In this document: positions 6,663 through 15,620 of the stretch, in pieces | How positions within the stretch are numbered: the first letter of the stretch is position 1 | How the letters are laid out: the number at the start of each line of letters is the position of its first letter | From: an uncultured Prevotella sp. | GTDB lineage: Bacteria; Bacteroidota; Bacteroidia; Bacteroidales; Bacteroidaceae | Direction of reading: 5' to 3' | Length of the DNA stretch: 23,597 nt | NCBI RefSeq assembly: GCF_900549175.1 | Contig: NZ_URNN01000041.1 | Span: 1-23,597 of the forward strand | The notes under the pieces: model-generated | The model's database searches: none | Seen by the model: only the letters and a program-made list of their open reading frames with translations | Told to the model about the DNA's origin: nothing | Position numbers and translations under genes: made by a program

Positions 6663-9335
6663 ATGAAGAGAATTTTATCTTTTGCCGTGCTCTTCGCGTT
6701 TGCTCTTTGCATCAATGCGCAGCAGCGTAAGACATGGGATTTTACTAAGGGTATCAGTGATGCCACTTTGGAAAACTTGGTGGCCGATGAAGCCAACTGG
6801 ACAATCACGTACAATAATGACGGAGTGTTTGACCGTGCTGCCGACAAAACAAAGATTTACGGTGAGTTGACGGCCAACGGCATCGTAATCGAAGAACTGC
6901 GTGGCATAAAGTTCGGCTCTGGCGGACTGTCAAAGAACAACAACTGGCTGCTGTGCAGCAACCGCTTCCGCATGTCGCGTAAAGGTTCTTCGTTCTCACT
7001 GCGTGTGGCTCCCGGCCAGACCATAACGATGAAGGCCCGCAGCGCCAACAGCACGGCTCCCGACAGAGGATTTGTGGGTGACGCCAACATGGAGTACATC
7101 TCCGGACCGGAAAACGGAGTGTGCCCCGGTGGAGAAATTGAGGCCGAAGGACGTGACGAGCGCGGCGACTTTACACTCGTGTGGAAAGTAAAGGACGAGA
7201 TTGAAGGTCTGGAGGGCGACTCGCTCGACGTGTCAATCAAAACATCGCCTAATGGAGGCCTCGACATCTCGCTCATTCAGATTGACGAGGGTGACAATCC
7301 TCAGAAGACGAGCGTAGACATTGCTTATATTTATGATTCAAGCTATCCCGGATATACTCTTGACGAGGACATCCCCTATGGTGTGATGGCTTTGGTGGGT
7401 GAACGTTTGGCTGAAACGGAGATTAAGCCGATAGATATTGCCGGCGATATGAGCACAACGACGCGTGAGACCCTTGAGGGTTATAATGTTGTGGTTGTCA
7501 GCAACGCAATAAGCAGTACCAATCCGTTTGTGACAACACTCAAGAGTGCCGTGGCATATACCCCGATGCTGGTGTTCTCTCCGGCCCTTTATGAGACATG
7601 GGGATACGGCAAGGCGCATACCACCGGTTCAAAAACTCTTTTTGTGAACGAGGGCGCACGCAACAGTGCATTGTTCACTCCAAGCGATGAGAATATACCT
7701 TCTTACATTGACGAGAACGGTAATCTGTCGTTCTTCTCTGCCGATGGCGAAGACGCAGTGATGGGTTATGAAGTTGAAGAAGGCTCTTATTTTGCAAAAG
7801 ATGATGTGCTGGCAACTGCCGATGAGGTAAATGCCATACATATCCACAACCCGAAGCGCAATGCGTATATGATGTTGCCCTATCACTTCGGTATGACCGG
7901 ACCTGATGATAATTTGTCAGACATTATCCCCAATGCTGTGATAATGCTGAACAAGACCAAGACAGAAGTGACCAATGCCGCAAAACCGGTGGTAAAGGAG
8001 GTTTATCATAATCTGAGCACTACTGTCAGCCTGACGTGCACAACTGCAAACAATAAGGTTTATTATACACTCGACGGAAGTGAGCCGACAACAGCAAGCA
8101 CACTTTATACCACTCCTTTCGATGTGAATGAGAAGGATGTCGTTGTGAAAGCGTTTGCCGTTGCAGACGGTTACAATCCGAGTGACGTGAGAGAGCAGCT
8201 GATAGCCATACACGAGCTGGCCAAAGCTCCTGAGATAACTTATGCCCAAGTGGACGATACTGTAGAGGTAACGCTTGCTTCGGTTGCTGAGGATGCCGTG
8301 GTTTACTATAACTTTACGGGTAGCGGCGAGATTGCGCAGTCAAGCGTTTACGAATCGCCTGTCAAGCTGACCAAGCACGCTACAATTACAGCCTTTACCG
8401 GTGCTTACGGAGACTATCTGCAGTCGGAGACGGTTTCAAAGGATATCGTGGTCAAAGGTGAGAAGGTGCGCATGGACATTGTGTCGCACATGGATGCCAA
8501 CAAGACAGATTGGACACCGGCAGGAGCCAACCCGACATATTATAATGGCAAGAACGGCCACGCATACTATTCTGATGATGTGTTAGAGCAGACAACCGAT
8601 CCTGACAGCGGTGAGGAAATCTTCGTCTGCAGCCCGGCAAATGTGGTTGTATATGTGAACCCCGGCAAGGGATGGGAAGTTCGTACAGAGGCACAGGCTA
8701 TGTTTTGGCAGAACAACGGCTGCACACACAATGTAGGTGACGGTAACGGATATAATCCGGAGACGGCATTGGACGATGACGTTAATGCCACAAGTTCTTG
8801 TATATCGTTCGGCAGCAGCAGCACTACCAACTCGTTTGGTACAAAGAACCCCGCATATACCGGAAGCATACAGAGTACAGAGGCTTTCCAGGGACCGTTT
8901 GACATTGTTGCAAATGTAGCGAATACAGCAAAGAATGGTGGTAATATCACGGCTTACGCTTATGTAACAACTGATACATTGAGTGGAGAATGGACAGAGC
9001 TTGGTGAATTGAAGACAAGTACAACCGGACGCCTGTGGAAGAACACGGTTCTTGGCTACGAGGGTACAGACAAAGTGTTTGTGAAAGTATGCGCAAGCAA
9101 CAGTGTCGGTATATTCGACATCTTCATCAAGAATGAGGGTGAACTCTCTAAGGAGTACATCGCCAATGTCAACGGCATTGAGAATGTTAATGCCGGTGCT
9201 TCCGGTGAGGTTGTGCGCACGATGATTTACAGCATCAACGGAACACAGCTCGACAAAGCCGGTAAGGGCATCAACATCGTGAAGGAGGTTTATGCCAACG
9301 GTGCGGTGAAGACCAAGAAGGTTATTGTGAAATAA
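6663..9335 (+). CDS. Giant secreted multidomain protein with chitobiase-type C-terminal modules and T9SS-like tail (paralog 1)
   Basis: The 890-residue protein has a signal peptide (1-20). Next comes a WDFT-type beta-rich region (24-210) seen at the front of many Bacteroidetes surface proteins. An alternating alpha/beta segment follows (217-430), starting DIAYIYDSSYPGYTLDED and containing GYNVVVVSNAISS, suggesting a Rossmann-like fold. Then come two modules of the chitobiase/beta-hexosaminidase C-terminal type (about 445-515, with KVYYTLDGSEPTTAS, and 522-598, with VVYYNFTGSGE). A conserved region (600-830) contains YVNPGKGWEVRTEAQAM and NGCTHNVGDG. The tail (855-890), TMIYSINGTQLDKAGKGINI followed by paired basic strands, looks like a T9SS type A sorting domain. 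No catalytic motif of a known hydrolase is evident, so it may be an adhesin or carbohydrate-binding surface protein. The downstream neighbour at 9473 is a paralog. Own promoter and terminator suggest a single-gene transcript. Confidence 0.82.
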   Translation: MKRILSFAVLFAFALCINAQQRKTWDFTKGISDATLENLVADEANWTITYNNDGVFDRAADKTKIYGELTANGIVIEELRGIKFGSGGLSKNNNWLLCSNRFRMSRKGSSFSLRVAPGQTITMKARSANSTAPDRGFVGDANMEYISGPENGVCPGGEIEAEGRDERGDFTLVWKVKDEIEGLEGDSLDVSIKTSPNGGLDISLIQIDEGDNPQKTSVDIAYIYDSSYPGYTLDEDIPYGVMALVGERLAETEIKPIDIAGDMSTTTRETLEGYNVVVVSNAISSTNPFVTTLKSAVAYTPMLVFSPALYETWGYGKAHTTGSKTLFVNEGARNSALFTPSDENIPSYIDENGNLSFFSADGEDAVMGYEVEEGSYFAKDDVLATADEVNAIHIHNPKRNAYMMLPYHFGMTGPDDNLSDIIPNAVIMLNKTKTEVTNAAKPVVKEVYHNLSTTVSLTCTTANNKVYYTLDGSEPTTASTLYTTPFDVNEKDVVVKAFAVADGYNPSDVREQLIAIHELAKAPEITYAQVDDTVEVTLASVAEDAVVYYNFTGSGEIAQSSVYESPVKLTKHATITAFTGAYGDYLQSETVSKDIVVKGEKVRMDIVSHMDANKTDWTPAGANPTYYNGKNGHAYYSDDVLEQTTDPDSGEEIFVCSPANVVVYVNPGKGWEVRTEAQAMFWQNNGCTHNVGDGNGYNPETALDDDVNATSSCISFGSSSTTNSFGTKNPAYTGSIQSTEAFQGPFDIVANVANTAKNGGNITAYAYVTTDTLSGEWTELGELKTSTTGRLWKNTVLGYEGTDKVFVKVCASNSVGIFDIFIKNEGELSKEYIANVNGIENVNAGASGEVVRTMIYSINGTQLDKAGKGINIVKEVYANGAVKTKKVIVK

Positions 9336-9367
9336 TCATCATGTTATAAACATTATTTAGATAAAAT

Positions 9368-9414
9368 GAGAGTGTATTATTAATTGGAGAATTAGTAATA
9401 CACTCTCTTTTGTT
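9368..9414 (+). terminator. Strong intrinsic terminator after paralog 1
   Basis: An 18-base stem (9368-9385 with 9390-9407, one G-T wobble) closes a 4-base loop GGAG and is followed by TTTTGTT. The position, 32 bases after the stop codon, fits a Rho-independent terminator and separates the two paralogs. Confidence 0.85.
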
Positions 9415-9472
9415 CTGAAAAAGAAGATACAATTATATTATTAAACAATCTGTAACTAAAAAACAATTTAAG

Positions 9473-12199
9473 ATGAAAAAGATTCTAACTTTACTTGGAG
9501 GAGCGTTGCTGTTTATGCAGTCACTTCCTTCAAATGCGGAGAACCGCAAGTGGGACTTCACCAACTGGAGTCAGGCAACGGTGACCAATCTCAAGGCCGG
9601 TGCCGACTGGTCGGACATAGAGAAAGCCAACGGTACAGAACCTACGGAACTTTCAAAGGACAACTGTTTTTGGGAAGTTGGTGCTGCAGGAACCGCAGAT
9701 GGAACAAGTCTTACGGCCAATGGAGAGGTTATTGCCGAGTTGGACGGACTTCTCTATACCAACACTACGGCCCGTTCGCTGGCTATTGCCGTGAATTACG
9801 GTGACGTCTCGTCATTGAATGGTGCCGGTTTCGGCCCTTATCACGGCGCTTCGTATCTGTGGTTTGGTGGCAGCAAGAAAAACTATTTCGTAATCCCTCA
9901 TGTGAAGGCAGGCGCAAAGATCAAGATGGGTGTTGAGAGCCACAAACTTACTGATGCACGCGGCGTCAACCTGTATGTGGGTCACGGCACGGGCGGCACG
10001 CAGCTCAAGTCGCCTTCAGGCGAAACGGTGTCGGCTCCCAAGGAGTACACAGATCAGGAATGGATGGTACCCACCGAACTGGGTGACACTCCAAATGAAG
10101 ACGGTACTTTCGACATCCAGATATACAACACCAATGGTTGCCATATCTATTATATAGAGGTGCTGGAGGATGCTCCTGCCGTGGAGAATGCAAAGATTGC
10201 GTATGTGTTCGATTCCACATTCGAGGGATATTCTTCTGAGGAAGACGTCATGTATACCATGATTAGTGATAACGACGACTTTAAAAATGTCCAGATAGAA
10301 AAGATAGATGTATCCGGCGACATCTCTTCCGTAAGCCGCGATGTTCTTCTTTCGTATGATGTTGTAGTGGTGAGCAGTACCGTTTCAGAGAACAATGCCA
10401 TTGCCGCAACGTTGAAGTCGGTTATTGCGTATGTACCGATGCTCAATTTTAACGCCAAACTTTATAAGACTTGGGGATATGGCGAAATGGTTAATATGGG
10501 AACCAACGTTGTTGATGTTCCGGTTGACGCAAGAAATCACGATTTGTTCAAGTCGAAGAGCGCAGACAACAACTATGTGACGGAAGACGGAAAGTTGGCA
10601 CTCTTTGCAAGTGAAAGCATTAACGGTGTGGTGATACCCGAAGGCTCTTATTTCTCTAACGATAATATTCTGGCCGCCACCGATAAGGCAACCGCCATAC
10701 ATATACACAATCAGGAACGAAATGCCTATATCTTTATTCCTTATGTATACGAAACTCCCGACTATCCCGACAACAATCTCGTATACGACTTGCCCATCAA
10801 TGCCGTTACGTTGCTCAATTATAGCAAGTCGGAAATACCGCAGGCTGCCAGTCCTACGTTTAAGGAGGATTATGGCGACATGAACACCAATGTATCTGTC
10901 TGCTGCGGCACAAAGGGTGCTGTGATATATTACACAACAGATGGCAGTGTGCCTACGGAAGCAAGCAATCTTTATACCGGTCCGGTGAACATCACTGCAC
11001 AGGGTACTGTCATTAAGGCTGTGGCTTATGCTGACGGCTATACCCCCAGTGAAGTTGCAGAATTCGCTGTAGGCATCTATACCACCACTGCCGCTCCCGT
11101 AATTTCCGTAGAGCAGCAGGACGGCAAGTCTGTCGTTACTCTGAGCACTACCGAAGAGGGCGCAAGCATATACTATAACATCACGGGCAGCAACAAGACA
11201 GAGGCATCTTCTGTTTATTCAGAACCTATCGAGGTTGAATCTTATGTAACAATAACAGCGTTTACCGGCGAATTGGGAGACAAGAAGCAGTCGGAGACTG
11301 TTTCACAGAGCATTTTCATACAAGGCAAGGAGGTGCGCATTGATGTTGTTTCACATTTGGATGCAAATAAGACAGACTGGGCTCCGGGAGGTGCCAATCC
11401 TACAAATTACAATGGAAAGAACGGTCATGCCTATTATTCTGACATTACAATAGGTGAGCCTACCATAGATCCGGACACTCAGGAAGAAGTCTATACTTAT
11501 GAGCCTGCCAACAATGTAGTATACGTAAATCCGGGTAAAGGATGGGAAGTGCGTACTGAGGCGCAGGCTATGTTATGGCAGAACAACGGTTGCACACACA
11601 AAGTGGGTGACGGTACTGGGTATAATCCGGAAACAGCATTGGATGATGATGTAAATGCTACAGGCAGTTGTCTCTCGTTTGGCAGCAGCAGTACAACAAA
11701 CGCTGCCGGTACAAAGAATCCTTCATATACAGGAAGTATACAAAGTACAGAGGCGTTCCAGGGACCGTTTGACATTGTTACAAATATAGCGAATACCGCC
11801 AAGAACGGTGGCGATGTCACAGCTAAGGCATATGTTACGGCTGACACTCTGAGTGGAGAATGGATTGAACTTGGTGATTTGAAGACAAGTACAACCGGCA
11901 GATTGTGGAAACACACTGTTCTCGGATATGAAGGTACCGACAAAGTGTTTGTGAAGATATGTGCAAGCGGCAGTGTTGGTGTGTTTGACATATTTATCAA
12001 GAACAACGGTGAGAAATCTCAAGAAGTAAACGGCATCCGCGAGATTACCTCCGATAAGGAGAACAACGGTGAGGTTGTACGTACTATGATTTACAGCATC
12101 AACGGTACACAGCTTGACCGCACCGCCAAGGGCATCAACATCGTTAAGGAAATCTATTCCGACGGTACGGTACGTACAAAGAAGGTGATGATGAAATAA
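9473..12199 (+). CDS. Giant secreted multidomain protein with chitobiase-type C-terminal modules and T9SS-like tail (paralog 2)
   Basis: The 908-residue protein repeats the architecture of its upstream neighbour: signal peptide (1-22), WDFT-type beta region (27-235), alpha/beta segment (240-450, beginning KIAYVFDSTFEGYSSEED), two chitobiase-type modules (about 460-535, with IYYTTDGSVPTEAS, and 542-617, with IYYNITGSN), the conserved region (620-845) and a T9SS-like tail (872-908). From about residue 620 to the end the two proteins are nearly identical, while the N-terminal 210-235 residues share little beyond WDFT. The pair clearly arose by tandem duplication. The different front modules suggest the two bind different ligands or partners while sharing a display and secretion apparatus. 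No catalytic site was recognised. No consensus -7 box was seen in the short gap upstream, so expression may be from a divergent promoter or by readthrough. Confidence 0.82.
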   Translation: MKKILTLLGGALLFMQSLPSNAENRKWDFTNWSQATVTNLKAGADWSDIEKANGTEPTELSKDNCFWEVGAAGTADGTSLTANGEVIAELDGLLYTNTTARSLAIAVNYGDVSSLNGAGFGPYHGASYLWFGGSKKNYFVIPHVKAGAKIKMGVESHKLTDARGVNLYVGHGTGGTQLKSPSGETVSAPKEYTDQEWMVPTELGDTPNEDGTFDIQIYNTNGCHIYYIEVLEDAPAVENAKIAYVFDSTFEGYSSEEDVMYTMISDNDDFKNVQIEKIDVSGDISSVSRDVLLSYDVVVVSSTVSENNAIAATLKSVIAYVPMLNFNAKLYKTWGYGEMVNMGTNVVDVPVDARNHDLFKSKSADNNYVTEDGKLALFASESINGVVIPEGSYFSNDNILAATDKATAIHIHNQERNAYIFIPYVYETPDYPDNNLVYDLPINAVTLLNYSKSEIPQAASPTFKEDYGDMNTNVSVCCGTKGAVIYYTTDGSVPTEASNLYTGPVNITAQGTVIKAVAYADGYTPSEVAEFAVGIYTTTAAPVISVEQQDGKSVVTLSTTEEGASIYYNITGSNKTEASSVYSEPIEVESYVTITAFTGELGDKKQSETVSQSIFIQGKEVRIDVVSHLDANKTDWAPGGANPTNYNGKNGHAYYSDITIGEPTIDPDTQEEVYTYEPANNVVYVNPGKGWEVRTEAQAMLWQNNGCTHKVGDGTGYNPETALDDDVNATGSCLSFGSSSTTNAAGTKNPSYTGSIQSTEAFQGPFDIVTNIANTAKNGGDVTAKAYVTADTLSGEWIELGDLKTSTTGRLWKHTVLGYEGTDKVFVKICASGSVGVFDIFIKNNGEKSQEVNGIREITSDKENNGEVVRTMIYSINGTQLDRTAKGINIVKEIYSDGTVRTKKVMMK

Positions 12200-12217
12200 A
12201 ATTTGTATTAATTGACA

Positions 12218-12258
12218 AAAGATTGTTTCTTATAAAAAATATAAGGAACAATCTTTTT
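12218..12258 (+). terminator. Strong intrinsic terminator after paralog 2
   Basis: Bases 12218-12234 pair with 12240-12256 (one G-T wobble) around a 5-base A-rich loop, with T residues after the stem. It lies 19 bases after the stop codon and just before the small lipoprotein gene. Confidence 0.85.
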
Positions 12259-12278
12259 CTTACTAATTTAGCAAGCTA

Positions 12279-12887
12279 ATGTATAAATATATTCTGTTAA
12301 CTTTTGTTTTGGTTATTCCATTATATTCTTGTTCATTACAAGATGACAATGATGGTCTTCTTATTAGCCAAGATATATATAATAGTAGTAAAGTGTATAG
12401 TATTGAAGAGGATTTTGTAGAAATAGACTTTCACTTATGTAGTACATATGATTCTTCTATTTTACAATGGGATAATTTTGTAGTGTTTAAGAAAATAAAT
12501 TTATATAGTTATTATGGAGATGATGCTTATAATCCACCTTTGATTGGTAGTTATAAAACAGGAATTTATTCTCAACGGCATTGCCCAAATTCTATGTGGG
12601 ATTATGGTGCATCATTTAAAGTTAGGATTCCAAAGAAATATGAAATTATTGAAAATGAATCTTGGCTAATGACTGTAGATATTGATGTAAATCCATTCCT
12701 TAATGATGGTAATTATAGAATTACACTGTATGATGCTTATCAAGAAGATTTTCCTATGGAACTTGCGAGTATAATCTGTGAGTCTGCTCAATATGGTAAT
12801 TCATTCACTATACCTATGTCATTGTTAACAAATGAGTATACAGGCCAAAGAGATTTTTATTTGCAGTTATACGTATCTTCATTATAA
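12279..12887 (+). CDS. AT-rich orphan lipoprotein
   Basis: The 202-residue protein has a short lipoprotein signal peptide ending LYSC, with the lipidated cysteine at residue 18. The following SLQDDND is acidic, as in the surface-export signal described for Bacteroidetes lipoproteins, so surface display is possible. The rest is rich in Tyr, Asp, Ser and Ile, with alternating strands and no cysteine pattern or motif I recognise. Codon use is strikingly AT-rich (ATA, TTA, AAT, GAT) compared with the GC-richer genes around it, pointing to recent acquisition or relaxed selection. It starts 21 bases after the terminator of the giant protein gene; TAATTTAG at 12262-12269 is a degraded -7-like box. 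A hairpin follows the stop. Function unknown. Confidence 0.7.
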   Translation: MYKYILLTFVLVIPLYSCSLQDDNDGLLISQDIYNSSKVYSIEEDFVEIDFHLCSTYDSSILQWDNFVVFKKINLYSYYGDDAYNPPLIGSYKTGIYSQRHCPNSMWDYGASFKVRIPKKYEIIENESWLMTVDIDVNPFLNDGNYRITLYDAYQEDFPMELASIICESAQYGNSFTIPMSLLTNEYTGQRDFYLQLYVSSL

Positions 12888-12907
12888 ATATATTGATGTT
12901 TGTTTAA

Positions 12908-12939
12908 GCGGCGGACTCTTTTCACAAGGAGCCCGCCGC
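12908..12939. terminator. GC-rich hairpin between convergent lipoprotein and TolC genes
   Basis: GCGGCGGACTC (12908-12918) pairs with GAGCCCGCCGC (12929-12939) with one mismatch around a 10-base loop. It lies 20 bases after the lipoprotein stop and 68 bases beyond the TolC-like gene stop on the other strand. The plus side is followed by TGTCGTTT, so it could terminate both transcripts, better on the plus strand. Confidence 0.7.
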
Positions 12940-13007
12940 TGTCGTTTATGAATAATAAACCGGATAATGTTATCTTATATCATGGTAACAAACAATCTTC
13001 ATTTGGG

Positions 13008-14390
13008 TTAAAAGTCGAGTTCATGCCCGCGGTAGAAATCGAGCAGAGCCGTTTGGTAGAGATATTCGTACCGTGCCTGTGTGAGGTCGCTTTCGGCTTT
13101 CAGATAGTTGTTCTTCGCCTCGTTGAACTCAGTTATGCCGGCCTTGCCGTTCTCGTATTTTGCGGTCATCAGCATGAAAGCGTTTTCGCTGCTGCGTACG
13201 GCCAGACTGCTGCTGTTGTATTTGGCCGCGGCAGCCGTGGCGTTGTAGTACACCTGCTGAATCTCCTTGTACAGCGCTTTCCTTGTGTTGTCCAGTTGCA
13301 GCATCTGTGTCTCGCGGCTTATTTTGGCCGAACGGATGTTGTTGCGCGTCTGAAAGCGGTTGAAGATGGGTATGCTCAGGTTGAGGCCGATGTATTGGCT
13401 GAAATTGTTCTTCATCTGATCGGAGAACGGTTCGGCGCGGAATCCGGAGGTCTTGTAGTAGTTTGTGCCCAGTCCGGCGCTTAGCGACAGCTGCGGGTAG
13501 AGTGCCGCCCGGGCGATGGCGATGTTCCGTTCCGTACCTTGCAGGCGTAGCTGCTCTGCCTGTATTTCCGGTCTGGAGCCTGCCGCCTCGGCGTATATGG
13601 CATCGGGCGAAGGCAGTATGGCATCGGGTGATGGTAGTGAAGTGTTGGTTGAGGGCAGTGAAGCGTCGGGCGATGGAAGTGTGGCACCGGGTCTGCTTAC
13701 GGCGAAGTTCTCCGGAGTGGGCAACTCGAGCAACTGCGAGAGCGTGAGCAGAGCCAGCTTCATGTTGTTGTCGGCCTGTGTCGCCGTCAGCCGGCTCTGC
13801 GCCAGGGTAGCCTGCTGTTGCGACAGCTCCACCTCGCTTGCCTTTCCGTTGTCCACCATGGCCTTCAGCCTTTCCGCCTGCATCGAGTCGATGGCGATTT
13901 GCCGGTGAGCCACGTCGGCCATTTCCATGGCATAGAGTATTTCCACATAAGCCTGTGCCACCTGCATCCGTATGTCGTTCTTCGCCTTCTCGAGATCGGC
14001 GGTGGCCGCCTCGAGATTCAGCCGGTTCAGCTTTATCGTGTTGGGGATGCTCATTCCCGTGAACAGCGGTATGCCGGTGCCGATGCTGAACGACGTGCTG
14101 CTCGTATTGGTGTTGGTGTATGTGTTCTGTGCCGTCAGTCCGCGGCCGAAGGAGAAGTTCTGTCCCACCGAGGCGTTGAGGTCCGGCAGACGGCTGTTGC
14201 GTGCCGTAGACAGTTGCAGCTCCTGCCGGCGGCGTTCGTTGTCGCGTTGCTTCACTCCGATGTTGTGTTCCAAGGCATGGTCTATGCACTGCTTCAGTGT
14301 CCATGTCCTGCCCTGTGCCTGTACCGGTGTCTGTGCTGCTGTTGCGGCCAACAGGATGGCCAGCGACAGCAGAGGTTTTATATGTCTCAT
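13008..14390 (-). CDS. TolC-family outer membrane efflux channel
   Basis: From the ATG at 14390 the protein has 460 residues and a signal peptide ending in the VQAQ region; ATGs at 14396 and 14405 are alternatives. Two repeated OEP halves are visible, rich in Ala/Gln/Leu coiled-coil helices: the first contains TWTLKQCIDHALEHN, the family opening, and IGTGIPLFTGM, a transmembrane strand; the second begins near SRPEIQAEQL and contains LNLSIPIFNRFQTRNNI. Length is normal for TolC/OprM. The protein would form a trimeric channel across the outer membrane and dock to the MacA-like fusion protein encoded just upstream (gap about 72 bp). Between the halves (about residues 234-265) is an inserted proline/serine/aspartate repeat. 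It is the last gene of the pump operon. Confidence 0.92.
   Translation of the reverse strand: MRHIKPLLSLAILLAATAAQTPVQAQGRTWTLKQCIDHALEHNIGVKQRDNERRRQELQLSTARNSRLPDLNASVGQNFSFGRGLTAQNTYTNTNTSSTSFSIGTGIPLFTGMSIPNTIKLNRLNLEAATADLEKAKNDIRMQVAQAYVEILYAMEMADVAHRQIAIDSMQAERLKAMVDNGKASEVELSQQQATLAQSRLTATQADNNMKLALLTLSQLLELPTPENFAVSRPGATLPSPDASLPSTNTSLPSPDAILPSPDAIYAEAAGSRPEIQAEQLRLQGTERNIAIARAALYPQLSLSAGLGTNYYKTSGFRAEPFSDQMKNNFSQYIGLNLSIPIFNRFQTRNNIRSAKISRETQMLQLDNTRKALYKEIQQVYYNATAAAAKYNSSSLAVRSSENAFMLMTAKYENGKAGITEFNEAKNNYLKAESDLTQARYEYLYQTALLDFYRGHELDF
13599..13691. repeat. In-frame 21-bp tandem repeat inside the TolC-like gene
   Basis: Four 21-bp units begin at 13599, 13620, 13641 and 13662, and a fifth, partial one at 13683. 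On the coding strand they give a seven-residue repeat of the form D-A-(S/I)-L-P-S-P. The units lie in the loop between the two OEP halves. Since 21 is a multiple of three, changes in copy number would keep the frame. Confidence 0.85.
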
Positions 14391-14462
14391 GTTCATGATG
14401 GTCATTATTCGTTATTGTCGTACATGAATTGGTTGTTGTGCGCGGTTGGATGTTGTGCGCTA

Positions 14463-15572
14463 TCAGTTGTCCTCATCCCCTACAATCTGCGGGCCGCGCA
14501 CCTTGTCCTTCGTTGTCAGTCCTTTCTTTATCTCTATGTTCACGCCGTCGCTGAGTCCCGTTGTCACGGCAGTGCGCTCATACGTTTTTTCTTCGCCGTC
14601 GCCCTTCGCTATATATACAAATGTGGAGTCGCCCTCAAACGATATGGCACTCTCAGGTATGGTAAGCACGCCGTTGGCCTTGTCGAGCACAATCTCGGCG
14701 TTGGCACTGTATCCCGAGCGTATCTTCTCGGCGTTGGCAATGTTCACTGCCGCCTTTATCTCAAACTGGTTGGCGCCGTTGTTCTCTATCGCCTTTGGCG
14801 AGATGTATTCCAGCAGGGCGTCGAACTTCATGTTCTGCATGGCTCCGATGGTAATCTTCATGGTCATGTTCTCCTTCAGCTGTCCCACTTCGGTCTCGTC
14901 TATGTTGCCGCGGAATATCAGGTCGTTCATGTTGGCGACGTTGGCAATGGTCGTTCCGTCGTTGAATGTGTTGCTCAGTATGACCGAGTTGCCCACCTTT
15001 ACCGGTATGTCGAGTATCACACCCGATACGGTGGAGCGTATCAGGGTTGAACTGGCGTTGGCATTGCTGCGCGAGATGCCGTCGCGCACCACCTGCAGGG
15101 CATCGTCGGCGGCCGTCTTTTCCTCGCGTGCCTGTTGCAGCGCCTGATTTACCTTGTCGTATTCTTCGGCGCTGACGAGCTTCTTGTCGTAGAGGTTCTT
15201 CTCGCGGTTGTAGTCCGTCTGTGCCTGCCGCAGATTTATTTCGGCCATGCGCACACGGCTCTCGGCCGAACTGAGCGAGCCCATTTCCGGTATCACCTTT
15301 ACCTTGGCTATCACCTCGCCGGCCTGCACATACTCGCCCGCCTCCTTGTTTATCTCGGTTATGATGCCGCTTATCTGGGGCTTTATGCTCACCTCGTTGC
15401 GCGGCTCTATCTTTCCGGTGATTATGGTTGTGCGGGCAATGTCGCCCTTCTTGGGCTGGAACTCTTTGTAAGTCACGGGCTTGGGCTGCGACTTTTGGTA
15501 GAGGAAAACGAACGTCCCGATGAAAATCAGGCCGATGATGATTGCGATAATCAGTTTTGAATACTTCTTCAT
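14463..15572 (-). CDS. macA: MacA-like periplasmic membrane fusion protein (HlyD/RND-MFP family)
   Basis: I start at the ATG at 15572 (369 residues), which opens with MKKYSK followed by a single N-terminal membrane anchor (about 7-25). Any longer reading would use repeat-derived codons rich in Pro, Tyr and Lys. Residues 60-95 form the first half of a lipoyl-like domain (VSIKPQISGIITEI...VQAGEVIAKVKV), followed by a helical hairpin of paired coiled coils (about 100-165), the second lipoyl half (TVSGVILDIPVKVGNSV) and beta-barrel and membrane-proximal domains. This is the order found in MacA/HlyD adaptors, which link an inner-membrane ABC transporter to TolC. Gene neighbours supply both partners. 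The symbol is by family resemblance; the substrate is unknown. Confidence 0.9.
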   Translation of the reverse strand: MKKYSKLIIAIIIGLIFIGTFVFLYQKSQPKPVTYKEFQPKKGDIARTTIITGKIEPRNEVSIKPQISGIITEINKEAGEYVQAGEVIAKVKVIPEMGSLSSAESRVRMAEINLRQAQTDYNREKNLYDKKLVSAEEYDKVNQALQQAREEKTAADDALQVVRDGISRSNANASSTLIRSTVSGVILDIPVKVGNSVILSNTFNDGTTIANVANMNDLIFRGNIDETEVGQLKENMTMKITIGAMQNMKFDALLEYISPKAIENNGANQFEIKAAVNIANAEKIRSGYSANAEIVLDKANGVLTIPESAISFEGDSTFVYIAKGDGEEKTYERTAVTTGLSDGVNIEIKKGLTTKDKVRGPQIVGDEDN

Positions 15573-15620
15573 ATTGATGTTGTTTTTTTGTTGTTTTCTT
15601 TTTTTTGGGGGGGATTTTAG

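Noticed and set aside
6663..9335. Glycoside hydrolase or chitobiase enzyme
   Set aside because: Only the C-terminal immunoglobulin-like chitobiase modules are present; no GH20 catalytic domain or other catalytic motif is visible.
13818..15050. Long plus-strand frame opposite the TolC and MacA-like genes
   Set aside because: Antisense reading of well-supported genes with high-GC third positions; Cys/His-rich low-quality product with no domain.
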